A stretch of 64,000 bases of DNA from Fusobacterium varium (GCA_002356455.1 AP017968.1:868001-932000); one strand, 5' to 3'. Shown: positions 36,869 through 45,843, counted from the stretch's first letter. The notes: generated by a model not told the origin, from the sequence alone. Program-made: numbers and translations.

Positions 36869-37315
36869 ATGAATAAAAAGTTATCTGAAGAAGGAGTAAA
36901 ATTTTTAATAAAAGAAGAAGGGGAAAGATTTACTGCTTATAGATGTCAAGCTGGTGTATTGACCATAGGAATAGGACATACTGGAAAAGAAGTAATTGAA
37001 GGAATGAAAATTTCAAAAGATCAATCAAGAGAATTACTAAAAAAAGATTTAGAGAAATTTGAAAAAGTTTTGAATAAAATTGTAAAAGTAGAAATTACAC
37101 AATATCAGTTTGATGCTCTTATTAGTTTAATGTTCAATATTGGAGTATATGCTTTTGAGAAGAGTACTCTTATTAAAAAGATAAACTCTAATGCTGATAT
37201 TTTAGAAGTGGAAAAAGAGTTTAGAAAATGGAAGATTGGAGGTGGAAAAATTTTATTAGTACTGCAAAAAAGAAGGGAAAGAGAAATAAAATTATATAGG
37301 GGGGAATTGTGCTAG
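36869..37315 (+). CDS. Phage lysozyme (GH24 endolysin)
   Basis: 148 residues, T4/P1-lysozyme family. The catalytic triad follows E-8-C-5-T: Glu17, Cys26, Thr32 in EEGERFTAYRCQAGVLTIGIGHT. Cys in place of Asp is the arrangement known from P1 Lyz-type endolysins. It cleaves peptidoglycan glycan strands. No signal peptide or N-terminal membrane (SAR) segment is visible, so it should depend on the holin-like product of the next gene for access to the wall. The end overlaps the next gene by 7 bp. Together they provide release of tail particles. Confidence 0.9.
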   Translation: MNKKLSEEGVKFLIKEEGERFTAYRCQAGVLTIGIGHTGKEVIEGMKISKDQSRELLKKDLEKFEKVLNKIVKVEITQYQFDALISLMFNIGVYAFEKSTLIKKINSNADILEVEKEFRKWKIGGGKILLVLQKRREREIKLYRGELC

Positions 37316-37791
37316 TTAAAGAATGGATAATCTTAATTTGCGGAATATTATTAGCACTTATAATATTGTATAAACATAAAAGAGAGCATCTTGAAAAAAT
37401 AACATATTATTTTGTGATTCAAGCAGAAGAACTATTTAAAAATGGACATGGAAAAGAAAAACTTCAGTTTGTTATTAAGAAATTAAAAGAAAAAATACCT
37501 TGGTATTTTTCAATATTAATATCAGAAAAAGTGATTATAGAGATTATAGAAAATACATTAAAAATTCTTCAAGAATTTTTTAAAGATTCAAAAGAAAAGC
37601 AATTGCTAATATTGGATAAAGTTTTAGAAGTTACTGAAAAGAGGAATTATGATAATTTAATAGAAGTAACTGAGGTTATGAAAAAAGAAGTGGAAGATAA
37701 TGGATATATAGAAGGATTTTTAGAAATAAAAAGTAATTTTAAAGGCAATCATACTGCATGTGGTGGAATAAAAGCCAAAATAAAATTATAA
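37309..37791 (+). CDS. Holin-like membrane protein (LLH type, tentative)
   Basis: 160 residues, GTG start with AGGGGGG site, overlapping the lysozyme gene. A single N-terminal membrane segment (EWIILICGILLALIILY) is followed by a cytoplasmic helical region with AEELFKNGHGKEKLQFVIKKLKEKIP, a pattern seen in LLH-family phage holins. The remaining 80 residues are charged helices. Likely the pore or lysis regulator of the tailocin. The C-terminal extension is longer than in most small holins, so part of the protein could do something else. Confidence 0.7.
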   Translation: MLVKEWIILICGILLALIILYKHKREHLEKITYYFVIQAEELFKNGHGKEKLQFVIKKLKEKIPWYFSILISEKVIIEIIENTLKILQEFFKDSKEKQLLILDKVLEVTEKRNYDNLIEVTEVMKKEVEDNGYIEGFLEIKSNFKGNHTACGGIKAKIKL

Positions 37792-37902
37792 AAATAGTAA
37801 AAGAATGAGAAACTGTAAATAATAAATTGTAAAGTCACTAAATCTAATATATAATAAGAGGTAATTCAGACACTAACTTATTAAAATGATGGAGGCACAC
37901 AA

Positions 37903-39885
37903 ATGGAAAACCTAAAATTAAAAGATTTTTTAGACTACAAATATCTTTCTAATCTTGAATTTTCACCTAATGGAGAAAATGCAGGTTTTGTAGTAAATAC
38001 TACAAATTATGATGATAACAATTATCAATCTAATATCTGGCTTCTAAATAACAAAACAAAAAAATATTCAAAATTGACATCGTTAAATGAGGAAAGATCA
38101 TTTTTATGGATAGATAATTCAACAATTATTTTTCCAGCTGCGAGAGATGCTAAACTAAAAGAAAAAGTTAACCAAGGAGAAAAATGGACTGCTTATTATT
38201 CGATAGATATTAATGGAGGAGAAGCGGATAAATATATGCAGATTCCTCTTATGGTTACTGCTATAAAAATGATAGATAAAGATAATTTTGTTCTTACAGC
38301 TAAATATGACAACTATGGAATTAATCTGAATGAGCTTACTGGAGAGGAAAGAAGTAAAGCTGTTGCAAAATTAAAAGAGGAAAAAGATTATGAAGTTCTT
38401 GATGAAATTCCGTTCTGGAGCAATGGCGGAGGATTTACTAATCAAAAAAGAAATAGACTTTATTTATATAACAGAGTTTCGAATGAAGTTACACCATTGA
38501 CTTGTGAACATACAGTTGTAACTTATTTTTCATATAAAGATGGAAAAGTACTTTATGTTGGAAATGTATTTGAAGGAAAGTTGGAACAAAGAGAAGGAAT
38601 ATTCTGCTATGATATAGCTTCTAAGACAACAGAAACACTTCTTCCAGTAAATGCCAATTTCAGAGTAAGTTATGCTGAATTTTTAGAAGATGCAGTTATA
38701 TGTGCCTTGAATGACTGTAAAGAATATGGAATGAATCAAAATCCAAGTTTCTATGTTATTAAAAATGGAAAACTTGAATTATTGAAAAAACATGATACAT
38801 GGATGATAAATACTGTAGGTTCAGACTGCAGATATGGTGGAGGAAAAAGCTATAGAGTAGTTAATGGAAAATTGTATTTCCCAACTACTGTATTTAAAGA
38901 TTCTTTCCTGAATACTATAGATCTTGCTGGAAATGAGACTGTACTTACTAAAGCTAATGGATCAGTAGATGTGTATGATGTGCATGGAGATGAAATTCTT
39001 TTTGTTGGGCTTAGAGGAATCAGACTTCAAGAAATATATAGTTTAAAAGATGGTGAAGAAACTCAAATTACTACATTCAATGAAAATATATATACAGATA
39101 AAAAACTTTCTATTCCTGAAAAATGTAATTTTGTAAATGATGGAATTGAAATGGAAGGATGGGTATTAAAACCTGTAGATTATGATGAAACAAAAACATA
39201 TCCAGCCATCTTGGATATTCATGGAGGACCAAAAACTGTATTTGGAGAAGTATTCTATCATGAAATGCAGGTTTGGGCAAATATGGGATATTTTGTATTC
39301 TTCTGTAATCCACGTGGAGGAGATGGAAGAGGGAATGCCTTTGCTGATATCAGAGGAAAATATGGAACTATTGATTATGATGATTTAATGAAATTTACAG
39401 ATGTAGTGTTAGAGAAATATCCAATAAAAGCTGATAGAGTAGGAGTAACAGGAGGGTCATATGGAGGATTTATGACTAACTGGATAATTGGACATACTGA
39501 CAGATTCAGATGTGCTGCTTCTCAAAGAAGTATAGCTAACTGGATATCTAAGTTTGGAACTACAGATATAGGATATTATTTCAATGCAGATCAGAATGCT
39601 TCAACACCTTGGATAAATCAAGAAAAATTATGGTGGCATTCACCAATGAAATATGCAGATAAAGCTAAAACACCTACATTGTTTATTCATTCAGAAGAAG
39701 ATTACAGATGCTGGCTTGCTGAAGGAATACAAATGTTTACAGCTCTAAAATATCATGGGGTAGAAGCTAGACTTTGTATGTTCAGAGGAGAAAATCATGA
39801 ACTTTCAAGAAGTGGAAAACCAAAGCATAGAGTAAGAAGACTTGAAGAAATGACTAACTGGTTTGAAAAATATTTAAAAGATTAG
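37903..39885 (+). CDS. S9-family serine peptidase (acylaminoacyl-peptidase-like)
   Basis: 660 residues: an N-terminal seven-bladed propeller (about 1-390) and a C-terminal alpha/beta hydrolase. The nucleophile Ser lies in GVTGGSYGGFMTNW, the Asp in FIHSEEDYRCW and the His in GENHELSRSG. This matches prolyl oligopeptidase/DPP-type cytosolic peptidases, which trim short peptides. No signal peptide. It has a GGAGGC ribosome site, its own terminator, and about 110 bp before it that separates it from the tail operon. It appears to be a host gene rather than part of the tailocin. Confidence 0.93.
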   Translation: MENLKLKDFLDYKYLSNLEFSPNGENAGFVVNTTNYDDNNYQSNIWLLNNKTKKYSKLTSLNEERSFLWIDNSTIIFPAARDAKLKEKVNQGEKWTAYYSIDINGGEADKYMQIPLMVTAIKMIDKDNFVLTAKYDNYGINLNELTGEERSKAVAKLKEEKDYEVLDEIPFWSNGGGFTNQKRNRLYLYNRVSNEVTPLTCEHTVVTYFSYKDGKVLYVGNVFEGKLEQREGIFCYDIASKTTETLLPVNANFRVSYAEFLEDAVICALNDCKEYGMNQNPSFYVIKNGKLELLKKHDTWMINTVGSDCRYGGGKSYRVVNGKLYFPTTVFKDSFLNTIDLAGNETVLTKANGSVDVYDVHGDEILFVGLRGIRLQEIYSLKDGEETQITTFNENIYTDKKLSIPEKCNFVNDGIEMEGWVLKPVDYDETKTYPAILDIHGGPKTVFGEVFYHEMQVWANMGYFVFFCNPRGGDGRGNAFADIRGKYGTIDYDDLMKFTDVVLEKYPIKADRVGVTGGSYGGFMTNWIIGHTDRFRCAASQRSIANWISKFGTTDIGYYFNADQNASTPWINQEKLWWHSPMKYADKAKTPTLFIHSEEDYRCWLAEGIQMFTALKYHGVEARLCMFRGENHELSRSGKPKHRVRRLEEMTNWFEKYLKD

Positions 39886-39907
39886 TTTAAATTTTTAATA
39901 AAGTATC

Positions 39908-39944
39908 AGGATGATGTGAATTTATTTTCATATCATCCTTTTTT
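39908..39944 (+). terminator. Terminator of the S9 peptidase gene
   Basis: AGGATGATGTGAA (39908-39920) pairs, with one mismatch, with TTCATATCATCCT (39927-39939), followed by a run of Ts. Confidence 0.88.
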
Positions 39945-40053
39945 ATTTCTTAGGAAATTATAATTTGATAAATTTGTTGAAAAAATAAAAAATATTAATT
40001 ATTTTGTATTCATATTAGATATATTAATTGAATAAGATTAAAATTGACAGCAC

Positions 40054-40077
40054 AAAAAAGCTGATTGTTAATCAGCT
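40054..40077 (-). terminator. Terminator/3' hairpin of the IS91-like element
   Basis: AGCTGATT (40059-40066) and AATCAGCT (40070-40077) flank a 3-base loop, then six Ts on the minus strand. It sits just past the transposase stop codon. It may serve as terminator or as part of the element's terminal hairpin. Confidence 0.7.
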
Positions 40078-40079
40078 GT

Positions 40080-41288
40080 TTAGCGATATTCTTTCCAGCA
40101 AATGGAGCCTGTATGTATATTAAAATATGATATTTTTTTAACTTTCATTCTGGCATTACATTTAAAACAATAAAAAGGATTTACTCCAAAAGCTTTCCAT
40201 ATTTCAAGTTGATAAAAAGTAGAATTGGAATATTTAGAGACATATTTTCTCATGAATTTCATGATATTTTTAAGTTCTGATTTAATATTTCTAGAATAGA
40301 TTCCAAAGCGCCTAATCATTTTGAAATGTTTAGGGGGAATGTGAATAATTAATTTAGAAAGAAATGTTTCTGCATCTAAAGTAAGCTCAATTCTTTGTTT
40401 ATCATCAGCAAGACTTTCATAATAGAAAGTAACCTTATTATCATAGAAATCAATAATTTTATATTCTGCGATAGGAGCTCTTGACAGGTATCTGCCAATA
40501 TATTTAATTGCATAAATATTATTATTTAAATCATTTTTTGCAACATTGAAAAAGAATCTTGTATTTTTGCGATAAAGGTAGTTAGCAGCAGCATAAGCTT
40601 TAGCTTTAATTTCAGGCTTGTCATAATTTCCAGATTTAACAATATCAATAACCATTTTTTTCCATTGTCCAGCAATGGAATTGACATGAAAATATTTTTT
40701 TTCAAGAAATTGGTAGTTTTTATTGAATCCACCTAAAGTAACAATAGCATGAATATGAGGATTCCATTTAAGATCGCGTCCAAAGGTATGAATAACAGTA
40801 ATCAATCCATAATGAATGATATCTGAGTTAGTAAAGTATTTAGAGGAATATTTTGAAATTTTATGAATTCTTTGATTTTTTGCTTTAATGTTATGAAATT
40901 GATATTTAAAAACATCATTAACAGCATAAGCAAGCTTAGTTAAAAGGTCTCTATCATAGAAGAAAAACATTCTAAGTTCTTCAGGAATAGTAAAAAGGAC
41001 ACTTCTATGTTTAACATCAATAAGAGAAGTGGAAGTTTTTTCAGTTCAAACAGCAGAATAACGTTTACCGCAGGAAGGACAAAATCTAGATTTACAAGTA
41101 ACTTTAATTTTATGCGCCTCATGACAATTAGGGCATTGAAGAGAGAGAAAAGATTTATCAATAGAACAGGCTAAGAATTTTTGAATAGTCTGTTTAACAT
41201 CCTCAAAATGCTCATTTTTAAAATATTTTTTGATTTTACCTAAAAGATTTGTTATATTGATTTTAGAGATAATATGTTTGATTTGCAT
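40080..41288 (-). pseudogene. IS91-family (Y2, HUH) transposase broken by one in-frame TGA
   Basis: Read from 41288 on the minus strand. The N-terminal zinc domain has CPNC and CKSRFCPSCGKRY, then an in-frame TGA at 41048-41046 where a Trp (TGG) would fit GKRYSAV-W-TEKTSTS. The frame continues, without shift, through 25 codons to Met at 40970 and on to the end, for about 402 residues in total. The catalytic part is intact: NPHIHAIVTLGG (HUH) and IKYIGRYLSR (the two tyrosines). The start has AAGGAG. One substitution would restore it, so inactivation is probably recent. Hairpins at 40054-40077 and 41340-41376 bracket it. Confidence 0.85.
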
Positions 41289-41339
41289 GAATGTCTCCTT
41301 TGCATAATTAGGGTGGTAACTATATTATACAAAAAAGAG

Positions 41340-41382
41340 AGCTGAGTAAAACATTTTTTTTAAATGTTACTCAGCTTTTTTT
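41340..41382. terminator. Strong hairpin upstream of the IS91-like gene
   Basis: AGCTGAGT with an AACATTT extension pairs with AAATGTT-ACTCAGCT, with T-runs on both strands. On the minus strand it is followed by TATAAT (41328-41323), which may be the transposase promoter. It may mark the element's right boundary. Confidence 0.65.
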
Positions 41383-41744
41383 ATTATAATAATATACTAA
41401 ATGACTATTGATATAAAAAACATTAACAGTAAAACCACTATCAGTTTTTTGAAAACATCAAAATATACTCCTTTAAAGATAAATTGTAAATTTTAGAATA
41501 AATAAAAAATAATAAGATAAGACATAATATTCTATTTTTTATATATTTACATATTTTTTACACCAAAATATAAAAAAATATAATTTTTTTTATAAAAATA
41601 TCCTTTTTAAAATCAGCAAAAATAGTCCTTTGTAGGGAAATAAATTTTTTTTACACAATTTTTACATAGAATTAACAATAGAATAACATTAAAATGATAA
41701 TATATTTTTCAGTTGAAGATGTTTATTAAAATTTAGGAGGAAGA
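41383..41744. other. Intergenic region before the Na/Pi transporter
   Basis: 362 AT-rich bases. I see no ORF, RNA motif or convincing repeat. The transporter promoter must lie in the right-hand third, where several weak TTTACA and TTAACA boxes occur, but I cannot choose one. Confidence 0.4.
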
Positions 41745-43370
41745 ATGTATTTAGATATCATTTTTAATGTTCTTGGGGGATTGGGAATATTTCTTTATGG
41801 AATGGATAGTATGTCATCAGGAATGCAGAAATTAGCAGGACAGAGATTGAAAAAAATACTTGCATTATTGACAACAAACAGAATTATGGCCATACTTATG
41901 GGAATGGGAGTAACTATGTTGGTTCAATCATCATCTGTAAGTACAGTTATGACAATCGGATTCGTAAATGCTTCATTACTGACACTTAAACAGGCACTTG
42001 GAGTAATATTTGGAGCTAATATAGGAACAACAATAACAGGATGGATACTTGTATTAAATATAGGGAAATATGGTCTGCCAATTGTTGGAGCAGGAGCTAT
42101 ATTATATATGTTTTTAAAAGGAGATAGGGCAAAAACAAAAGCTCTTACTTTTATGGGGCTTGGAATGATTTTTTTAGGACTTCAATTAATGAGTAATGGA
42201 TTGAAACCTATTAGAAGTATGCCAGAATTTGTGAGTATGTTTCATATGTTCTCTGCAGATACATATTTTGGAGTAATAAAAGTTGCAGCAATTGGGGCAT
42301 TAATAACAGCAGTTGTTCAATCATCATCTGCTACACTTGGTATTACAATAACTCTTGCAGTTCAAGGACTTATTGATTATCCAACAGCTGTTGCTTTAGT
42401 TCTTGGAGAAAATGTTGGAACTACAATAACTGCTATACTTGCTACATTAAATGCAAATGTAAATGCTAAAAGAGCTGCCTATGCTCATACTATTATAAAT
42501 ACTTTGGGTGTTATATGGGTAACAGCAGTTTTTCCATATTATTTAAAATTCCTTTCAAATTTTGGAAGTCCAGAAGCCAATATAACTATGGCGATAGCAA
42601 CAGCTCATACAATGTTTAATGTAACTAATGTGATAATATTTACTCCTTTTATAGGGGTTATGGCTGACCTTTTAACAAAAATAGTAAAAGATGATGGAAA
42701 GAAAGATGAAAGAGTTACTAAAATTGATTTTCTTATGCTTAAAACACCAAGTGTGGTTGTAGGACAGACAAAGACAGAAATACTTACAATGGGAAAATAT
42801 ATTGAAGAAATGTTTGGAACTCTGGATAATATTTATGTCAATGACGAGTTTATAACAGAGGAAAAAGTGACTCAGATGAGAAAGATAGAAAATGACTTAG
42901 ACCTTTTCCAGAAAGAAATAACTGATGCAAACTTTGTGATATTAAATAAGAATATAACTGATAAAATGAAAATGGATACAAGAAATAATCTTGAAATATG
43001 TGATGAATATGAAACTATCAGTGATTATCTGATGAGAGTAACTAATTCTCTTAAAAAACTTCAGGATAATGCAATAAATCTTACTGAAGATGAAAAAACT
43101 ACATTGAAAGAATTTAATGAAGAAACAAGAGAGTTATTCAGAAATGTAAATACAGCTTATGCTTTAAAAAATAAAGAGATACTTATGAAAGCAGTAATTA
43201 AAGCTAATAAAATAACTGAAAAATATAGAGAAGCAAAACATATACATCTTCAGGATGGAGGACAGGAAAATCCAATAGCTATGCTTACTACAAGCTATAT
43301 GGATATTTTAAACCATTATAGAAGAGTAAGAGATCATATTTTCAATATTATAGAAGTATATAATATTTAA
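41745..43370 (+). CDS. Na+/phosphate cotransporter with PhoU-like domain
   Basis: 541 residues. The membrane half holds the duplicated Na/Pi_cotrans repeat, with signature glutamine-serine motifs in VQSSSVSTVMTIGF and VVQSSSATLGITI. The cytoplasmic C-terminal part (about 340-541) is helical and PhoU-like. This is the NptA/YjbB type of transporter, which moves phosphate with sodium; export has been reported for E. coli YjbB. AGGAGG ribosome site. Single gene ended by a long hairpin. Direction of transport cannot be read from the sequence. Confidence 0.92.
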   Translation: MYLDIIFNVLGGLGIFLYGMDSMSSGMQKLAGQRLKKILALLTTNRIMAILMGMGVTMLVQSSSVSTVMTIGFVNASLLTLKQALGVIFGANIGTTITGWILVLNIGKYGLPIVGAGAILYMFLKGDRAKTKALTFMGLGMIFLGLQLMSNGLKPIRSMPEFVSMFHMFSADTYFGVIKVAAIGALITAVVQSSSATLGITITLAVQGLIDYPTAVALVLGENVGTTITAILATLNANVNAKRAAYAHTIINTLGVIWVTAVFPYYLKFLSNFGSPEANITMAIATAHTMFNVTNVIIFTPFIGVMADLLTKIVKDDGKKDERVTKIDFLMLKTPSVVVGQTKTEILTMGKYIEEMFGTLDNIYVNDEFITEEKVTQMRKIENDLDLFQKEITDANFVILNKNITDKMKMDTRNNLEICDEYETISDYLMRVTNSLKKLQDNAINLTEDEKTTLKEFNEETRELFRNVNTAYALKNKEILMKAVIKANKITEKYREAKHIHLQDGGQENPIAMLTTSYMDILNHYRRVRDHIFNIIEVYNI

Positions 43371-43377
43371 AAGAATA

Positions 43378-43469
43378 AAAAGAATGACTTAAAAGAGGGG
43401 TTATAGTTTAGAGTTTTTTTACTAGAAAAGTTCTAAAAATATATTCCTGCTTGAGTGTCATTCTTTTTT
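43378..43469 (+). terminator. Long-range terminator after the Na/Pi gene
   Basis: AAAAGAATGAC (43378-43388) is complementary to GTCATTCTTTT (43457-43467), enclosing about 68 bases and followed by T residues. Confidence 0.65.
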
Positions 43470-43491
43470 ACTTAATAGTGAAAATGTATTT

Positions 43492-43520
43492 TTGAAATAA
43501 GAGATTCTTTATAGTATAAT
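43492..43520 (+). promoter_or_regulatory. Promoter of the phosphatase-regulator genes
   Basis: TTGAAA (43492-43497), a 17-base spacer and TATAAT (43515-43520), about 40 bases before the TTG start of the phosphatase gene. It probably also serves the sigma54 activator gene downstream. Confidence 0.8.
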
Positions 43521-43558
43521 TAGTATAGAAATTATGTAAATAAAGTGGAGGAATAAAA

Positions 43559-44356
43559 TTGAAGAAAATAATTTTGGGTCTATTTATAGTTACAAGCCTT
43601 TTATTTGGAAAGGAATCAAATATTGATGTAAATAAAAGGCTTACTGACCAAATGATGCTTGGAACTGTGTGGATGCAGCAGTCAGGAGAATACAGAGCAT
43701 TAGTATATCAGGTTTTTAATACAGCAAAGTTATCTTTTGACAATATGGAAATAAAAAAAGGGAGAATAAAGGCAGTGGTTGCTGATTTGGATGAAACATT
43801 GGTAGATAATGGAAAAATGGCAGGCTGGCAGATAAAAAATGGAGTTACATACAATTCAGAGGCATGGCATAAATGGGCTCAGGCAAAGGAAGCAGAAGCA
43901 GTACCAGGAGCAGTTGAATTTTCGAAATATATAAATGATAATGGTGGAAAGATGTTCTATATATCTAACCGTTCACATAAAGAGTTTGATGCAATAAAAG
44001 AAAATTTAATAGCTTTGGGATTTCCTGAAGTGACAGAGGAAACACTTTTGCTAGTAAAAGATAGTTCTGATAAAAAAGAAAGAAGAGAACAGATAGAAAA
44101 AAATGGTTATGAAATAGTAATGCTTCTTGGGGATAATTTAAATGATTTTGATTCTGAAGTCAGAAGAAAAAATAATAATGAAAGAAAAGAATATGTAGAT
44201 AAAAATAAAGATAAATATGGAGTTAAATATATAGTTTTTCCTAATCCAATGTATGGTGATTGGGAAGGAGGACTGTATAAGGATTATTGGAAAAAGACTT
44301 CAGAAGAGAAACTTGAATTAAGATATAAAAGTTTGAAAATATGGAATGGAGAATAA
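43559..44356 (+). CDS. HAD acid phosphatase, e(P4)/class B-like 5'-nucleotidase
   Basis: 265 residues with TTG start behind GGAGG. An N-terminal signal peptide (MKKIILGLFIVTSLLFG) is followed by the HAD catalytic motif DLDET (76-80, nucleophile Asp76). WHKWAQAKEAEAVPGA, ISNRS and LLGDNLNDF match the HAD IIIB e(P4) group. Relatives dephosphorylate nucleotides such as NMN at the cell surface. No lipobox cysteine is present at the signal end, so unlike Haemophilus e(P4) it is likely periplasmic and soluble. The last codons run into the sigma54 activator gene. Confidence 0.88.
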   Translation: MKKIILGLFIVTSLLFGKESNIDVNKRLTDQMMLGTVWMQQSGEYRALVYQVFNTAKLSFDNMEIKKGRIKAVVADLDETLVDNGKMAGWQIKNGVTYNSEAWHKWAQAKEAEAVPGAVEFSKYINDNGGKMFYISNRSHKEFDAIKENLIALGFPEVTEETLLLVKDSSDKKERREQIEKNGYEIVMLLGDNLNDFDSEVRRKNNNERKEYVDKNKDKYGVKYIVFPNPMYGDWEGGLYKDYWKKTSEEKLELRYKSLKIWNGE

Positions 44357-44357
44357 T

Positions 44358-45698
44358 ATGATAAAAATAACAGGACATGCAAAACTTGTATTTGATTCAC
44401 TGTATGACGGAATACTTATAGTAGATAGAGATGGGATAGTGAGATATATAAATCCTGCTTATACAAGAATTACAAAAGTGGAAGAAAAAAATATAATAGG
44501 AAAATATCTTTCTGAAGTACGTCCTGGAAGCAGGCTTACAGATGTAGTAAAAAATGAAAAAATGGAATTGGGAGCTCATCGAAAGATGGGTGAAGCAGAA
44601 TATCTTGTAAATATGGTGCCTATTTATGAAAATGGAAAAGTTATAGGAGGAATATCTCTTCTTAATGAACTGGTAGATATTTATAAACTTACAGAAAAGC
44701 TTAATCTTTCTAAAATAATAATCCAAAATTTAAAAGAACATGTAAAAACATTAGGAAATGGAAAATATAGTTTTGATGATATCATAGCTGTAGATGAAAA
44801 AAGTATAGAGATAAAGGACTTTGCTAAAAGAATAGCTCTTGCTGATTCCAATGTCCTGATAACAGGAGAGAGTGGAACAGGAAAGGAGCTTTATGCAAGT
44901 GCTGTACATAATTTAAGTCCAAGGAAGGATTTTCCGTTTATTCCAGTAAATTGTGCTTCTTTTGAAAAAAATCTTATAGAGAGTGAACTTTTTGGTTATG
45001 AAGAAGGGTCTTTTACGGGAGCAAAGAAAAATGGAAAAACCGGGTTATTTCAGCTTGCACAGGGAGGAACTCTATTTTTAGATGAAATAGGAGAACTTGA
45101 ATATGGGTTGCAGGGAAAACTCCTTAGAGTGCTTCAGGAAAAAAGTATAAGAAAAATTGGGGGATCAAAAGAAATACCAATAGATGTAAGATTGATTTGT
45201 GCCACTAATAAAAATCTTGAACAGATGATAGAGGAGAATACTTTTAGAAGAGATCTTTATTATAGAATAGCAATAATGCCTCTAACTATACTTCCATTGA
45301 GAGAGAAAAGAAATGATATAAAAGCAATAGCAGAAAAATTTCTTTCTGATCTTTCTATGAAATATAAGAAAGAAGTAAAATTAAATGAGAATGCTTTAAA
45401 AGTTTTAAAAGAATATGATTGGCCAGGAAATATCAGAGAATTAAAAAATATTATTGAATTTACATTTAATATGGCTGAAGGAAATGAAATAAAAGCTGAA
45501 CATCTTCCAATAACTATAAAAAATAATTTTAAAGAAAATGAAGTTGTATTCCCACTTAGTGAGGTAGTTAAAGAAGCGGAACAAAATTATTTGAAAAAAG
45601 CAATAGAAATATATGGTGATAGTGTAGAAGGGAAGAAAAAAGCAGCTAAAGCATTGAAAATTTCTCTTGCTACTTTATATAATAAACTTGAAAGATAG
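44358..45698 (+). CDS. PAS-containing sigma54-dependent transcriptional activator
   Basis: Enhancer-binding protein. A PAS sensor covers about residues 10-105 (DGILIVDRDGIVRYINPAYT). The AAA+ domain has Walker A GESGTGKE, the sigma54-contact loop GSFTGA and Walker B GGTLFLDEIGEL. A Fis-type helix-turn-helix closes the protein (KKAAKALKISLATLYNKLER). The start at 44358 has GGAG at proper distance; an in-frame ATG at 44346 would overlap the phosphatase gene more. 446 residues. Three identical-type palindromes and a sigma54 promoter follow, so the CitMHS-AtuA operon is its obvious target. The PAS ligand is unknown. Confidence 0.93.
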   Translation: MIKITGHAKLVFDSLYDGILIVDRDGIVRYINPAYTRITKVEEKNIIGKYLSEVRPGSRLTDVVKNEKMELGAHRKMGEAEYLVNMVPIYENGKVIGGISLLNELVDIYKLTEKLNLSKIIIQNLKEHVKTLGNGKYSFDDIIAVDEKSIEIKDFAKRIALADSNVLITGESGTGKELYASAVHNLSPRKDFPFIPVNCASFEKNLIESELFGYEEGSFTGAKKNGKTGLFQLAQGGTLFLDEIGELEYGLQGKLLRVLQEKSIRKIGGSKEIPIDVRLICATNKNLEQMIEENTFRRDLYYRIAIMPLTILPLREKRNDIKAIAEKFLSDLSMKYKKEVKLNENALKVLKEYDWPGNIRELKNIIEFTFNMAEGNEIKAEHLPITIKNNFKENEVVFPLSEVVKEAEQNYLKKAIEIYGDSVEGKKKAAKALKISLATLYNKLER

Positions 45699-45705
45699 AA
45701 TATTT

Positions 45706-45721
45706 TTCTAAGAAATTAGAA
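45706..45721. promoter_or_regulatory. Activator-binding palindrome UAS1
   Basis: TTCTAAGAAATTAGAA: TTCTAA and TTAGAA arms with four bases between. First of three such sites before the sigma54 promoter. Confidence 0.7.
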
Positions 45722-45737
45722 ATATGACAGCATATTA

Positions 45738-45753
45738 TTCTAAAAAATTAGAA
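45738..45753. promoter_or_regulatory. Activator-binding palindrome UAS2
   Basis: TTCTAAAAAATTAGAA, one base different from UAS1, 32 bp (three helical turns) downstream of it. Confidence 0.7.
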
Positions 45754-45790
45754 ATATATATTGAAGAAGATTATAAGTGTAAAATTATTG

Positions 45791-45826
45791 ATCTGAGTGA
45801 AATAAAATTATTCACTCAGATTTTTA
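45791..45826 (+). terminator. Terminator of the activator gene
   Basis: ATCTGAGTGAA (45791-45801) and TTCACTCAGAT (45811-45821) with an 8-base loop, then five Ts. It lies between UAS2 and UAS3 and isolates the catabolic operon. Confidence 0.9.
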
Positions 45827-45827
45827 T

Positions 45828-45843
45828 TTCTAAGAAATTAGAA
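45828..45843. promoter_or_regulatory. Activator-binding palindrome UAS3
   Basis: Identical to UAS1, about 73 bp upstream of the sigma54 promoter. A degraded fourth site may follow at about 45848. Confidence 0.7.

Larger units (their letters stand above)
26242..37791. other. Predicted F-type (non-contractile) tailocin locus
   Basis: The locus has two leftward control genes (repressor and ImmA-like protease) and ten rightward genes in phage-tail order: tube-like, tube-like, chaperone-like, tape measure, small tail gene, large hub-like protein, unknown, BppU-type fibre, lysozyme, holin-like. I see no terminase, portal, capsid, head-tail connector, sheath, integrase or replication gene, and the flanks are chromosomal (smc and an S9 peptidase). 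This is the pattern of F-type pyocins and Listeria monocins. A decayed siphophage prophage is the alternative, but all tail and lysis frames are intact. Confidence 0.75.

Noticed and set aside
26242-37791. Complete prophage
   Set aside because: No terminase, portal, capsid, replication or integrase gene fits in the interval, and both neighbours are ordinary chromosomal genes.
26242-37791. Contractile R-type tailocin or extracellular contractile injection system
   Set aside because: No sheath, spike or AAA+ ATPase gene is present, and the tape measure and BppU-type genes are of siphophage character.
41046-41048. Selenocysteine or stop-codon reassignment at the TGA in the IS91 transposase
   Set aside because: The position fits Trp, no SECIS-like hairpin was evident immediately downstream, and elsewhere TGA ends genes in the window (for example the formyltransferase).
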